From the NCBI RefSeq assembly GCF_035984415.1, contig NZ_CP130720.1, forward strand, positions 7,254,001 to 7,318,000: 64,000 nt of DNA, given 5' to 3'. The translations under genes were made by a program, and so were the position numbers. Below, one piece after another: positions 1 through 8,443 of the stretch. The notes under the pieces were generated by a model that made no database searches, had not been told where the DNA came from, and worked only from the letters and a program-made list of their open reading frames with translations. The stretch's first letter is position 1. Each line of letters starts with the position of its first letter. This DNA comes from Streptomyces sp. NBC_01296 (lineage in GTDB: Bacteria; Actinomycetota; Actinomycetes; Streptomycetales; Streptomycetaceae).

Positions 1-317
1 AGCCCCACCAGCCCCGGATCCAGGGACAGCACCGCTGAGGCCACATCCGCGAGGTTCTCTCCTACTGAACCGGTACCCGCTCTGGAGGGCAGATCCTCGG
101 ACAGGGCGGCGGCCGTTCCGAACCGGTACAGGACCAGTTCGGCGACGAACTCGTCCAGCCCGGCGAAGTGCGTGTGCAGCACCCCCTTGGCGCAGCCGGC
201 CTCCTCGGTGACGGCCCTGCTGGTCAGCGCTGCGGCCCCGTCCCGAGCCAGGACGCGCTCTGCTGCAGCAAACAACCGCTCCCGCAGGCCTTCGATGGCT
301 ACTCCGCGCGGTGACAT
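1..317 (-). CDS. TetR family transcriptional regulator (3' part outside window)
   Basis: The reverse strand from the ATG at 315-317 reads MSPRGVAIEGLRERLFAAAE and continues with a recognisable TetR N-terminal helix-turn-helix: a TSRAVTEEAGCAKGVLHTHF stretch at about residues 29-48. About 105 residues are visible and the C-terminal ligand-binding domain lies beyond the left edge. The gene is divergent from the methyltransferase at 424. The 106 bp between their starts hold two matching palindromes, so autoregulation and control of the methyltransferase are likely by analogy with the family. The ligand cannot be inferred. Confidence 0.85.
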   Translation of the reverse strand, partial: MSPRGVAIEGLRERLFAAAERVLARDGAAALTSRAVTEEAGCAKGVLHTHFAGLDEFVAELVLYRFGTAAALSEDLPSRAGTGSVGENLADVASAVLSLDPGLVG

Positions 318-350
318 CAACTTCCTCCTGAGGCAAGGGCATTGCAGCTA

Positions 351-385
351 TGGGCATCCGCCCATACTGTTTGGGCGTACGCCCA
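351..385. promoter_or_regulatory. Paired TetR operator candidate
   Basis: Two 14-bp sites of the form TGGGC-N4-GCCCA lie at 351-364 (TGGGCATCCGCCCA) and 372-385 (TGGGCGTACGCCCA, a perfect palindrome). They start 21 bp apart, two helical turns, so two dimers would bind the same DNA face. They sit between the divergent starts of the TetR gene (317) and the methyltransferase (424). The match to this regulator is inference from position. Confidence 0.7.
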
Positions 386-423
386 TTCTAGGGCTCCCGC
401 TACCCAATCGGAGGTCATTCCGC

Positions 424-1269
424 ATGCAACAGACCGCCAACACCGCCCAGGCACAGTCATGGAACGGCTACGAAGGCACGCACTGGGCTGCCCACCACGA
501 CCGCTGGAACGTGGTCAACGCCGGCTTCAACGAACCACTGATGGCGACCGCGTCGATTCGTCCCGGGGAGCACGTTCTCGACATCGGCTGCGGCGCGGGC
601 GCGACCACGCGTCTGGCCGCCCGTGCAGCGGAGCAGGGCTACGCCGCCGGCCTCGACCTCTCCGGCCCCATGCTCGAACAAGCCCGGACCGTTGCCGCTG
701 AAGAAGGCATCACCAACATCTCCTTCACGCGCGGCGACGCCCAGGTCCACGACCTGCCCCGAGCGACCTTCGACGTCGCGGTGAGCCGCTTCGGCATCAT
801 GTTCTTCTCCGACCCCGTCGCCGCGTTCGCCAACATCGCCTCTGCCCTGCGTCCGGGTGGGCGCATCGCCTTCCTGAGCGCGGCGGAACCCGAAGGGAAC
901 GAGTGGCTGACCGCGCTCACCGGGCTCAAGGACATCCTGCCGATCGGCGGCTTCGGAGCTCCCGGCGGTCCGGGCATGTTCTCGCTCGCCGACCCTGACA
1001 CCGCGACCGGCCTGCTTCGTGCGGCGGGTCTCCGGAACGTGCGCGCCGAACACATCCAGGCGCACGGGACCTGGGGCCGAACCGCCCAGGAGGCGGCGGA
1101 CTTCCTCCTCGACTCCGGACCCGGCCGGCACCTCCTCAGCTCGGTCGATCCCGCCGCTCGGGCCCGTGCGCGCCGCCGCCTGATCGAAGACCTCGGTGCT
1201 CACGAGACCGGCGGCGCGGTCCGACTCCGAAGCACGGGGTGGCTCCTGACCGCCAACGTCGGCGCCTGA
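424..1269 (+). CDS. Class I SAM-dependent methyltransferase
   Basis: A 281-residue cytosolic protein. Motif I (VLDIGCGAGATT, about residues 54-65) is the glycine-rich SAM-binding loop. It is followed by an acidic post-I strand (AAGLDLSGPML) and a motif IV region (FDVAVSRFGIMFFSDP). The layout is that of the Methyltransf_11/25 group that acts on small molecules. The acceptor is not predictable. The ATG at 424 was preferred because homology begins there; an open frame running further upstream passes through the TetR gene and the operators. The gene is probably repressed by the divergent TetR protein through the sites at 351-385. Confidence 0.85.
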   Translation: MQQTANTAQAQSWNGYEGTHWAAHHDRWNVVNAGFNEPLMATASIRPGEHVLDIGCGAGATTRLAARAAEQGYAAGLDLSGPMLEQARTVAAEEGITNISFTRGDAQVHDLPRATFDVAVSRFGIMFFSDPVAAFANIASALRPGGRIAFLSAAEPEGNEWLTALTGLKDILPIGGFGAPGGPGMFSLADPDTATGLLRAAGLRNVRAEHIQAHGTWGRTAQEAADFLLDSGPGRHLLSSVDPAARARARRRLIEDLGAHETGGAVRLRSTGWLLTANVGA

Positions 1270-1403
1270 CCTCCGAGAAGCGCGAGTCCTCGATCGACCG
1301 TCGGCCAGGAGCCCGCGGGCCGTGGCATGACCCTGCCGCCGTCTGAGGGGCGGCATCGCGGAACCTTGGGTGCCTGGATGTGGCAGTGAGGTAGGGGCGA
1401 CTC

Positions 1404-1690
1404 TGGTCCGCGATCGGTCCGGCAGTGACGCCCCCAGCAGGGCAGCAAGCGTCGCCCAGGGCGTTGTGCTGAATACGCCGAGCTTCTGGAGGGGGCGTGG
1501 CATGGGGAGGTGAATTCCCACTCTGGTCAACGGACTTCAGTGCCCTAGAAGAAGCCCAGCTTCTTGGGGGAGTAACTTACTAATAAGTTCTTCGTGTGCT
1601 GGTGGTACGCGCGCCGCACCCCACCTGAACAGCAGGAATGGGTGTGAATGCGGGGGAGGGGCGTGGCCTGGTCCGGAACTGGCCCGGATC
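1404..1690. repeat. Attachment-site remnant A (aldehyde dehydrogenase 3' end with arm repeats)
   Basis: The core at 1545-1608 read on the minus strand encodes YHQHTKNLLVSYSPKKLGFF then TAG. This is the C-terminus of the dehydrogenase at 43375, with mostly synonymous differences. A left repeat pair (TGGTCCG, 4 bp, TCGGTCCGG style) lies at 1404-1422. A right pair of 11-bp direct repeats, TGGTCCGGAAC and TGGCCCGGATC, lies at 1669-1690 and starts 61 bp after the core end. The pattern matches a tyrosine-recombinase att site with arm-binding repeats. The left arm suggests that a further element once lay to the left. Confidence 0.75.
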
Positions 1691-1935
1691 TTGGTCGTGG
1701 TCGGCAGTACTGCAGCCACCCGGGTGATCATGGTGACGGCGGGGCTGGTGGAGCGAGCGGCACGGTACGGCCTCACCCTCGGCACCCTGATCCAGGGCGT
1801 GTGGGCGCTTCTGCTGGGCGATCTGCTCGACACCGACCGAGTGGTGTTCGGCACCGGGATTTCAGGGCGCCCCGCGGAACTGGCCGGGTACGACGCGATC
1901 GTCGGCCTGCTCGGCGACTCCCTGCCACCGAGCTC
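1691..1935 (+). pseudogene. NRPS condensation-domain fragment
   Basis: One frame reads a C-domain C-terminal segment: GLTLGTLIQGVWALLLGDLL, then DRVVFGTGISGRPAELAGYD, then a variant of the VGLFINTLP motif (VGLLGDSLP). This corresponds to the part of a condensation domain that follows the HHxxxDG site and contributes the bridge region. Nothing else of an NRPS module is present and the similarity stops after about 80 codons. It begins directly after arm repeat A. It is a decayed scrap carried or trapped by the element rather than a working gene. Confidence 0.7.
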
Positions 1936-2086
1936 GCCTGGTCGGCGGACGAGCCAGTGGGTGGAAGTCCGGCGGCGACTGCGCCCAGGCCCCGGCCGTG
2001 CCGTGGAGCCGGCTGCACGGGCCGCCCGCCCATCCCCCGGCCACCCTGAGGGGCAGCGGGTCTCACATGGGCGGTACGCGTGGAGT

Positions 2087-2120
2087 GCCCCCAGCCGTGT
2101 CCCGTGACCAGGCTGGGGGC
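2087..2120. terminator. Stem-loop terminator downstream of the GlxA-like gene
   Basis: GCCCCCAGCC at 2087-2096 pairs perfectly with GGCTGGGGGC at 2111-2120 around a 14-nt loop. It lies 24 bp past the stop of the minus-strand oxidase gene, so it probably ends that transcript. Confidence 0.6.
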
Positions 2121-2143
2121 TCGTCCGGAGGTGCCGGCGGGTG

Positions 2144-4120
2144 TCAGCCGCCGCCCTTCGCCTTCGTGGCGGTGGCACCCGCGGCGACCGTCGGGGGCTT
2201 GAGCTGGATCCAGCCCGCCTTGCTCGGTGCGCCTTCCTCGTTGAGGAGGAAGAGCATGTAGTGGCCGGGCGGGGCCGCGGCGGCGGTCGGTGGGGCCTGG
2301 AGTTCCAGGAAGTTGCCGCCGCGGCTCTTGATGCGTAGTTCGAGGTGACGCTGGCTGGTGTTGATCGAGTGGGTGGCGGTGGTCGGGGCCAGTAGGACGG
2401 CGCGGGTGACGTCGTTGGGCGTGCTGGTGCTGACCGTGATCTTTTCGTTGTAGGCGACGCTGGGGTTGAAGATCAGGCCGAGCGCGGGGCGGCTGCCCTG
2501 GTGGAGATAGGCGGGCTCGTAGATCTCGATGCTGCCGTTGTTGTTGTCAGTGATGTCGGGGTCGTTGGCGAGCTGCTGGAGCTCGTCGCCCGTGACCATG
2601 ACTCGGCCGTCCGGGAGGACCACGGCGTTGGAGTGGTAGCCGCGCGGAAGCCGCTGCACGGGGCCGAGCTTCCAGTCGCCGTTCTCGTCGCGCAGTTCGA
2701 CCTGGCGGTACTTGAGGTCGGCGTTGGGGTTGTACGGTCCGTTGCCGTAGTCGCGGATGTCGAAGGCACCGTTGACGGTGAGCAGGTTGCCGTCGGGCAG
2801 CAGCAGAGTGTCGTCCTGGGTACGGCCGAAGGCGCGGGGCTTCTCGGTGTTCCACTTGCCGCCGGCCAGACGGTAGGTGTTCGGGTCGTTGCGGTCACCG
2901 CCGAGGACCAGGACCGAGTCGGGGCCTCTGAAACCGGCCGGCAGGGGGACCGCGGAGCCGTAGTTGCGCCTCCACTGCCCGCCGTCCGGGCCCGGCTTGT
3001 CCTTGTTGATGTCCGGGCGGTTCGGCAGGTCGGTCTTGGTGTCGGCGGCGGTGTCGAAGAGCCATTGCTGGTCCACGGAACGGCCGAGTCCGTAGATCTT
3101 GCCGTCACGCAGTGAGAACAACTGCGGGTAGTCCCACTTGAAGGGGGCTTCGGTCTTGAGCTGGTCCACTCCCCAGCCGATCGGCTTGACCGACTTGTCG
3201 AAGGGCACCTGTTGGGTCGCGGCGGGGAAGCGCTCGACGACCGGGGTGGGGGTGCCCCAGCCGAGCTCCGACTGGCCGGACATGATCACCTGGCGTCCGT
3301 CGGCGCCGGTGACCACGCTCGGATACCACCGGCCGACGGACATGTCCTTGTTCAGGTACCACTCCTCCGCCCAGGGGTCGAAGACCAGGGACAGCTTGGC
3401 GCCGCTGCCTCCGTTGCCGCCGAGGTTCCCGCCGAAGACGCCGAGCATGCCATTGGGCAGGTACGAGTGGCCGGCGCAGAAGAACGGGGCCGGGCGGGGT
3501 TCGTTCTTGCCGTCGGGCATGTTGACGACCGGCGGCTTCTTCTCGGTGAACGCGCCGGCGCCGGTCCCCTTGGCGGGGTCCCAGATCCAGGCGCGGCCGG
3601 CGTTCTCCTTGCCGATGGTGTCGGTGGGGGCGGGCTCCTTCTGCGGGTTGACCTCGATCCGCTCGAAGGAGAACAAGAGGACCTTGCCTGTGGGCAGCAT
3701 CGCGATGTGGGCCGCGAAGTCCGGGGACTGGAAGTACTCCCGGAACCGGCCGAACTCGGCGGCGTCGAAGGACGCGTTGGCCTTCTCCTGGGAGGCGGTC
3801 AGCGCCTTGAGTCGCTCCGTACGGGTGGTCTGCGGGTACTCGCCGACGCCGGCCATGGCCATCCGGGTGCGGGCGTGCTCCTCGGCGTGCTCCTTGCCGA
3901 GCGTCGCCGCCTCCTCCGGGTCGACGGTGACCGGCGCGCTCGCCGCCCGGGAGGCGGGGCCGTGCGGGAGGGCATCGCCCTCGTCTCCGTGACCGGTGTG
4001 GGCGAGTACGGGGCCTGCCGACGCCAGGGCCATGGACACGGCCATCGCGGTGGCGGCGCAGACGGAGATCGCCGTGGCGAGCCTCCGGCGGGCGGGTAGG
4101 CGCGGATTGCTGCGGGACAT
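2144..4120 (-). CDS. GlxA-like radical-copper oxidase (galactose/glyoxal oxidase family), secreted
   Basis: A 658-residue protein. The ATG at 4120 has a good AGGAG site and begins a signal peptide (RRRLATAISVCAATAMA, processed near VLAH). The middle is a kelch-type seven-bladed domain and the last ~100 residues are a DUF1929 domain. The copper-radical residues of the family are visible: Cys215 (FFCAGHS), Tyr266 (GRWYPS), a possible stacking Trp288, Tyr495-His496 (RGYHSN) and His584 (ATHSIN). The family oxidises aldehydes or primary alcohols with O2, releasing H2O2. Characterised Streptomyces GlxA acts in hyphal-tip glycan deposition. Here no cslA-like synthase is adjacent; a DyP peroxidase is divergent instead. 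The substrate is not known. Confidence 0.88.
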   Translation of the reverse strand: MSRSNPRLPARRRLATAISVCAATAMAVSMALASAGPVLAHTGHGDEGDALPHGPASRAASAPVTVDPEEAATLGKEHAEEHARTRMAMAGVGEYPQTTRTERLKALTASQEKANASFDAAEFGRFREYFQSPDFAAHIAMLPTGKVLLFSFERIEVNPQKEPAPTDTIGKENAGRAWIWDPAKGTGAGAFTEKKPPVVNMPDGKNEPRPAPFFCAGHSYLPNGMLGVFGGNLGGNGGSGAKLSLVFDPWAEEWYLNKDMSVGRWYPSVVTGADGRQVIMSGQSELGWGTPTPVVERFPAATQQVPFDKSVKPIGWGVDQLKTEAPFKWDYPQLFSLRDGKIYGLGRSVDQQWLFDTAADTKTDLPNRPDINKDKPGPDGGQWRRNYGSAVPLPAGFRGPDSVLVLGGDRNDPNTYRLAGGKWNTEKPRAFGRTQDDTLLLPDGNLLTVNGAFDIRDYGNGPYNPNADLKYRQVELRDENGDWKLGPVQRLPRGYHSNAVVLPDGRVMVTGDELQQLANDPDITDNNNGSIEIYEPAYLHQGSRPALGLIFNPSVAYNEKITVSTSTPNDVTRAVLLAPTTATHSINTSQRHLELRIKSRGGNFLELQAPPTAAAAPPGHYMLFLLNEEGAPSKAGWIQLKPPTVAAGATATKAKGGG

Positions 4121-4453
4121 GGGACTCCTTGCTGGCGAGAGGAAGGCGCAGCGGCCCCGGCTGGGGGACACGTCGGCTGACGCGGGCTGCACCAGGACTG
4201 CCACATGTTCACGCACAGTGACGATCTTCAGTGTTGAGGCGCGCCGGTCGACTGTCACCTCGAGGCGTGCACGCGGGTGACTCCGACCAACCCAAAGGGT
4301 CCTGCACGCCCTCTACCAGTGCGTTCGGGGCGTGAACGGGCGGCGGTCGGCGTAATCGGCCAGTCGGAGGGTGGGAGGGCGTGGGAGTGCCGCATACGTT
4401 GTTGATTACTCTGCGCAGCATCGGCGTGGAGGTGTCGATCTTCTGGAGAGAGC
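4121..4453. promoter_or_regulatory. Divergent promoter region between oxidase and DyP peroxidase genes
   Basis: 333 bp with no convincing gene. It must hold the promoters of both divergent genes. The DyP side has a GGAGAGAG ribosome-binding sequence just before 4454. I see no clear palindrome or consensus -35/-10 pair. Confidence 0.5.
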
Positions 4454-6718
4454 ATGGTGAACGATCTCAAGCTGCGTGAGAGCGACGACATCCAGGGCGA
4501 TGTGATCGCCGGCTTCAAGAAGGACCAGATGACCCTGCTGTTCCTCAAGTTCGAGGACGCGGCGCGGGCGCGCACCTGGGTCAAGGCGCTGGAACCGCAG
4601 ATTTCCACGACGAGGCAGGTGGCGACCTTCAATGCCGCCTTCAGCAAGGCCAGGAAGGCCTCGGCCGGCGACGACCCGAAGGCGCTGAAGGCCACCTGGA
4701 TCAACGTCAGTTTCACCTGCGCGGGCCTGCGGGAGCTGACCGGAAAGGACCCGCTGCCCTCCGTCAAGCCCGGCAGCGGTCTGGAGGCCTTCAAGCAGGG
4801 CTCGGACAAGCGGGCACTCGGGGACACCGGCGACAGCTCGCCGGAGATGTGGCTCTTCGGCAACGGCAAGGGCCAGGTCGTCCACGCCGTGCTCACCGTC
4901 GCCTCGGACACCGTCCAGGACCTCCAGGCGACGGTCAGACAGCAGCGCGAGGCGTGCGCCGCGGCCAAGATCGTGATCGTGTTCCAGCAGGACGCCGCCA
5001 CCCTGTCCGGCAGCCGGAGGGGGAAGGAGCACTTCGGCTTCAAGGACGGCGTCAGCGAGCCCGGTGTCATCGGCTTCGACGAGCCGGACCCCGTCAAGCC
5101 CGAGTACGCCAAGGGCCATCACGGCACCCGGCTGATCCCGCCCGGCGAGTTCGTCGTCGGGCACGACCGGGTCGGCGGCGTGCCGCACGAGACGCCCGAC
5201 TGGGCTGACAACGGCAGCTTCCAGGTGGTGCGCCGGCTCGGCCAGGACGTCCCCGGCTTCTGGTTCCAGGTCGCCGGGCAGCTGAAGGCGCTCAAGCAGG
5301 CCAAGGTGGTGCCGCCCGAGGCCACCACGGAGTGGCTGGCCGCCCGCCTCGTCGGCCGGTGGCGGTCCGGCACCCCCGTCGCCACGTGCCCGAATGCCGA
5401 CCGGCCCTCCAGCGCGCTGGCCGGGGAGGACAACGACTTCGGCTACCGCAACGACCCCGAGGGCTTCATCACCCCGCTCTTCTCGCACCTGCGCAAGACC
5501 AACCCCCGGGACGGCCTGCAGGAGAAGCCCGGTGATCCGCCGTTCGACGAGAATCCGGTGATGGACCGCCGCCGGATCATCCGCCGCGGCGCCCCGTACG
5601 GCGCGCCCTTCGACCCCGCCTCGGAGGGCCCCGGAGGGCCCGACGAGAAGCGCGGCCTGCTGTTCGTCTGCTACCAGTCGGACCTTGTGCAGCAGTTCGA
5701 GTTCATCCAGAAGGCGTGGATCGACAGCCCGGACTTCCCACCCAACCGGACCAACAAGCCCGGCCCCGACGGAATGGTCGGCGCCGACGGCAAGCTCAGC
5801 TACGAGACCCCCGGCAAGACCACGCAGCTGAGCCTGAGCCAGTTCGTCTTCACCGAGGGGTCCGTCTACGCCTTCGCTCCCTCGCTGACCCTGCTGCGGC
5901 TGCTCGGTGACGGCCGGCTCACCGACAAGCCGCCCGCGGTCGTCCGGCCAACCGACGCCTTCCTGCCCATCCCCGACATGCAACGGGACAAGGGCAAGAG
6001 CTGGTATTGGGCGTATGGGGCGGGCAGCGACAGCGCCGTCTGCCGGACCGTCTCCATCGCCGACGGGGACGAGCACACGGACGTCATCGAGCGCCCCGAC
6101 CGGCCGCTGACCATGTGGCCGTGCTACGTCGGAGTGACGAAGGTCGACGCGGTCCTGCCCGTCCCGGACGAACAGCGGATCAATGGCCGCAGCCGGTTCT
6201 GGCTGTTCCACACCGTCGAGGGCCGGCAGGTCTACCGGCGGATCTGGATCGCCGACGGCGCCGAGTCCGGGCTCCCTCCCGAGCAGGCGGCCGGGACCGA
6301 CCTGCCGGACCGTTCGCTCTCCGCTTGGGCCTCGTTCAGCGGCATCGAAAGGGTGGACGCCTTCCTGCCGGTGCCCGACATGCAGCGGGTGAACGGCAAG
6401 AGCCACTACTGGGTCTTCCACACCCTCATGGGTCGTCAGGTCTACCGGCTCATCTCGGTCGCCGACGGAAGGATGCACCAGGACGCCCTCGAGCGCGGTG
6501 ACCGCGGGCTCGACCTGTGGCGATCGCTGGCCGGGATCACCCGGGTCGACGAGTTCCTCGCGGTGCCGGACATGCAGCGGATCAACGGCATGAGTCTGTT
6601 CTGGGTGTTCCACCAGGACCAGTACCGGATCATCGTGATCCGCGACGGCCACGGCCACGAGGACCAGATCACGGTCGAGGACCGACCCCTGACCATGTGG
6701 ACGTCCCTGACGGGCTGA
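4454..6718 (+). CDS. DyP-type heme peroxidase with C-terminal repeat domain
   Basis: 754 residues. The first ~480 form a DyP peroxidase: the GxxDG motif is GFKDG at 195-199, with catalytic Asp198, and the proximal heme ligand is His345 in FSHLRKTNPR. A basic stretch after it (RRRIIRRG, ~372-379) supplies the distal arginine. Residues ~500-754 contain four ~60-residue repeats built on DxFLPVPDMQRxNGKSxYWVFH and ending in a TMW-like motif. This extension is unusual, since typical DyPs are 300-500 residues. There is no signal peptide. In S. lividans a DyP (DtpA) supports GlxA maturation; here a DyP is divergent from a GlxA-like gene, so the two probably work together, one making and one consuming H2O2 (inference). 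Confidence 0.88.
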   Translation: MVNDLKLRESDDIQGDVIAGFKKDQMTLLFLKFEDAARARTWVKALEPQISTTRQVATFNAAFSKARKASAGDDPKALKATWINVSFTCAGLRELTGKDPLPSVKPGSGLEAFKQGSDKRALGDTGDSSPEMWLFGNGKGQVVHAVLTVASDTVQDLQATVRQQREACAAAKIVIVFQQDAATLSGSRRGKEHFGFKDGVSEPGVIGFDEPDPVKPEYAKGHHGTRLIPPGEFVVGHDRVGGVPHETPDWADNGSFQVVRRLGQDVPGFWFQVAGQLKALKQAKVVPPEATTEWLAARLVGRWRSGTPVATCPNADRPSSALAGEDNDFGYRNDPEGFITPLFSHLRKTNPRDGLQEKPGDPPFDENPVMDRRRIIRRGAPYGAPFDPASEGPGGPDEKRGLLFVCYQSDLVQQFEFIQKAWIDSPDFPPNRTNKPGPDGMVGADGKLSYETPGKTTQLSLSQFVFTEGSVYAFAPSLTLLRLLGDGRLTDKPPAVVRPTDAFLPIPDMQRDKGKSWYWAYGAGSDSAVCRTVSIADGDEHTDVIERPDRPLTMWPCYVGVTKVDAVLPVPDEQRINGRSRFWLFHTVEGRQVYRRIWIADGAESGLPPEQAAGTDLPDRSLSAWASFSGIERVDAFLPVPDMQRVNGKSHYWVFHTLMGRQVYRLISVADGRMHQDALERGDRGLDLWRSLAGITRVDEFLAVPDMQRINGMSLFWVFHQDQYRIIVIRDGHGHEDQITVEDRPLTMWTSLTG

Positions 6719-6774
6719 CGGGTGCCCTGCCCTTGGCCCTCGGCAGCGGCCGCTCGACCATGGGCCACCGCATC

Positions 6775-6812
6775 CCCGCCACGGCCGCCCCCGGGGGCCC
6801 GGCCGTGGCGGG
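6775..6812. terminator. Strong bidirectional stem-loop after the DyP gene
   Basis: CCCGCCACGGCCG at 6775-6787 is a perfect 13-bp inverted repeat with CGGCCGTGGCGGG at 6800-6812. It lies 57 bp downstream of the DyP stop codon. Confidence 0.65.
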
Positions 6813-6959
6813 ACCGGAGAGGCGGGTGCAGTCGCGGCGTGTTCCGGCCAGGCAGTCGGGCCGCACCGGCGGCTGATGGCGAACGGTGTCGCCGCCGGGG
6901 CTTTGGGATCGTGAGAGGCTCAGCGTCTGCTGGTATGCACGGTGGAACGGCGATCGCGC

Positions 6960-7254
6960 TGGCCCGTGCATGGCCCGGATCTTCTCTGTGAAGTGAGATA
7001 TCGGAGGCAAGTGAACTCTGCAATCACCCGACTTCGGTAGCCGTCTCGAGACCAGGGCAACGGCGCCTGACCGGCCGTTTGTGCAGGTCAGGCACCGTGC
7101 TCAACTTCCTAGAAGAAGCCGAGCTTTTTGGGGGAATAGCTCACTAATAAGTTCTTGGTCTCCTGGTGGTACAGGCGTCACACCACCGGTGACCAGCCCA
7201 AATGGCCGATGCCAGACCAATTCGGCAGGGCTTGGTCCGTGAATGGTCCGGATC
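6960..7254. repeat. Attachment-site remnant B
   Basis: The core at 7109-7172 encodes, on the minus strand, YHQETKNLLVSYSPKKLGFF and a TAG stop. A left arm pair (TGGCCCGTGCATGGCCCGGAT, split as two repeats) lies at 6960-6980, closely matching the pair found just after the intact integrase gene at 43213. The right arm pair TGGTCCGTGAA / TGGTCCGGATC at 7233-7254 starts 61 bp after the core. An imperfect hairpin (CGGCGCCTGAC ... GTCAGGCACCG, 7061-7097) precedes the core, as a terminator does at site E. The only other content to 7438 is spacer. Confidence 0.78.
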
Positions 7255-7438
7255 TTGGCTGGCGTGTGCGGCTGCAGTGTCGTGGTGGGCCGTCGTCTCG
7301 GAGCGTGGATCCGAATGCCGCAGCCGCCTGGCGCCCGCAGCGGGGTGTCCAGTGGGCGCTCGCTCCTGGGTGGCCGCCGCGGTACCTCGGCCATCAGCTG
7401 CCATGTGTTCGGGGGCCCAGGACCCGTGGTCACGGTGA

Positions 7439-8128
7439 CTACGGTTGCCGGGGGACAGCCAGTGCTGTCGGGGCCAGTACCCACAGCAGGGCCCGTCCGG
7501 TCAGGGGTGTGGTGGCGATCAGGGTCAGGTAGACCTCGATCAGTGATCCGTCGCCGGTGAGGACGTCGAGGTCGTCGGTCCATCGGGAGAGGAGGTAGAT
7601 GACGGCGTCGACGATGAGCCAGGAGGCGAGGTTGGCTCCGATCCACCACTTCCAGCGTGTGGTGACCTTGCGGAGTACCAGTGACTGCGACAGTCCGAGC
7701 AGAGGCCCCAGGGCCAGGCTCTGGCTGGCGGCCAGCAGATAGGCGGTCGAGACCGTCTCGCGGGAGTCCTGTGCGCCGATCACGGCGGGCATGATGACCA
7801 GCAGCCATGCGAGCAGTGCCGGTCCGACGTTGGACGTGATCCACACCTTGCGTGGGACGGGGACCCGCTCCTTGACGACGAGCCATTGCAGTGCTCCCAG
7901 GACTCCGCCGAACAGTGCGGCGCCGAGGGTCGCGATCAGGAGCGCGAGGATCACATTGTGGCTGGCCAGGTTCATGTGGAGGACGTCGTTGCCCAACAGG
8001 ATCAGCAGGAACCCGACGGTCAGCACGGTGATGAAGGCGAGCGTGTTGTAGCCGATCCACCGCCAGTACAGGTGGGCGTCCCACCCGCTGGTCGAGGCGG
8101 GTTCGTGGCCGGAGCCGGAAGCGGTCAT
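7439..8128 (-). CDS. Multi-pass membrane protein of unknown function
   Basis: 229 residues from the ATG at 8128, which has an AGGAG site 5 bp upstream. A hydrophilic N-terminus (~25 residues) is followed by about six hydrophobic segments, including TLAFITVLTVGFLLILL, ALLIATLGAALFGGVLGAL, ALLAWLLVIMPAVIG, ANLASWLIVDAVIYLL and ALLWVLAPTALAV. No catalytic motif is visible and I do not recognise the family. It is divergent from the potassium channel gene, and co-regulation is possible. The reading frame continues upstream without a start that has a ribosome-binding site, so the upstream extension was discarded. Confidence 0.7.
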   Translation of the reverse strand: MTASGSGHEPASTSGWDAHLYWRWIGYNTLAFITVLTVGFLLILLGNDVLHMNLASHNVILALLIATLGAALFGGVLGALQWLVVKERVPVPRKVWITSNVGPALLAWLLVIMPAVIGAQDSRETVSTAYLLAASQSLALGPLLGLSQSLVLRKVTTRWKWWIGANLASWLIVDAVIYLLSRWTDDLDVLTGDGSLIEVYLTLIATTPLTGRALLWVLAPTALAVPRQP

Positions 8129-8443
8129 CACCACTCCTCGCGGGGGTACGCGGCCGCACGTGCCGCTCTCGGGATCGTACGCGTGTCGCCCCGGACGCGG
8201 CTTGAGGCACCGTGCCTCCGGGCCGGTTCCGTTCCCGATCGCCCTTGTGGCCCCTCTCCCGACGCTGTCCTGGGCGTGATCGCGGGCAGGGGCGGACGCC
8301 GGTCGACGCGAGACCGTGGCTGCGGCGATGTCATGGCGGACGCGCGAGCGGCCATGCCGGTGACCTCCTGGTGCGCCTGCCGCGCAGCACCCCGGCCGGC
8401 GGGGAGGTTGGGGGCAGGACATGCATGCGGTGGGGGTGGAGTC
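8129..8443. promoter_or_regulatory. Divergent intergenic region, no gene seen
   Basis: 315 bp between the membrane protein and the channel gene. Open frames here overlap both strands and show no domain. It presumably carries both promoters; no operator stands out. Confidence 0.4.

Noticed and set aside
172..423. N-terminal extension of the first methyltransferase
   Set aside because: The extra frame overlaps the divergent TetR gene and the paired operator; similarity starts at the ATG at 424.
4406..6658. A 750-codon minus-strand frame opposite the DyP gene
   Set aside because: No domain similarity; the plus strand has complete DyP motifs.
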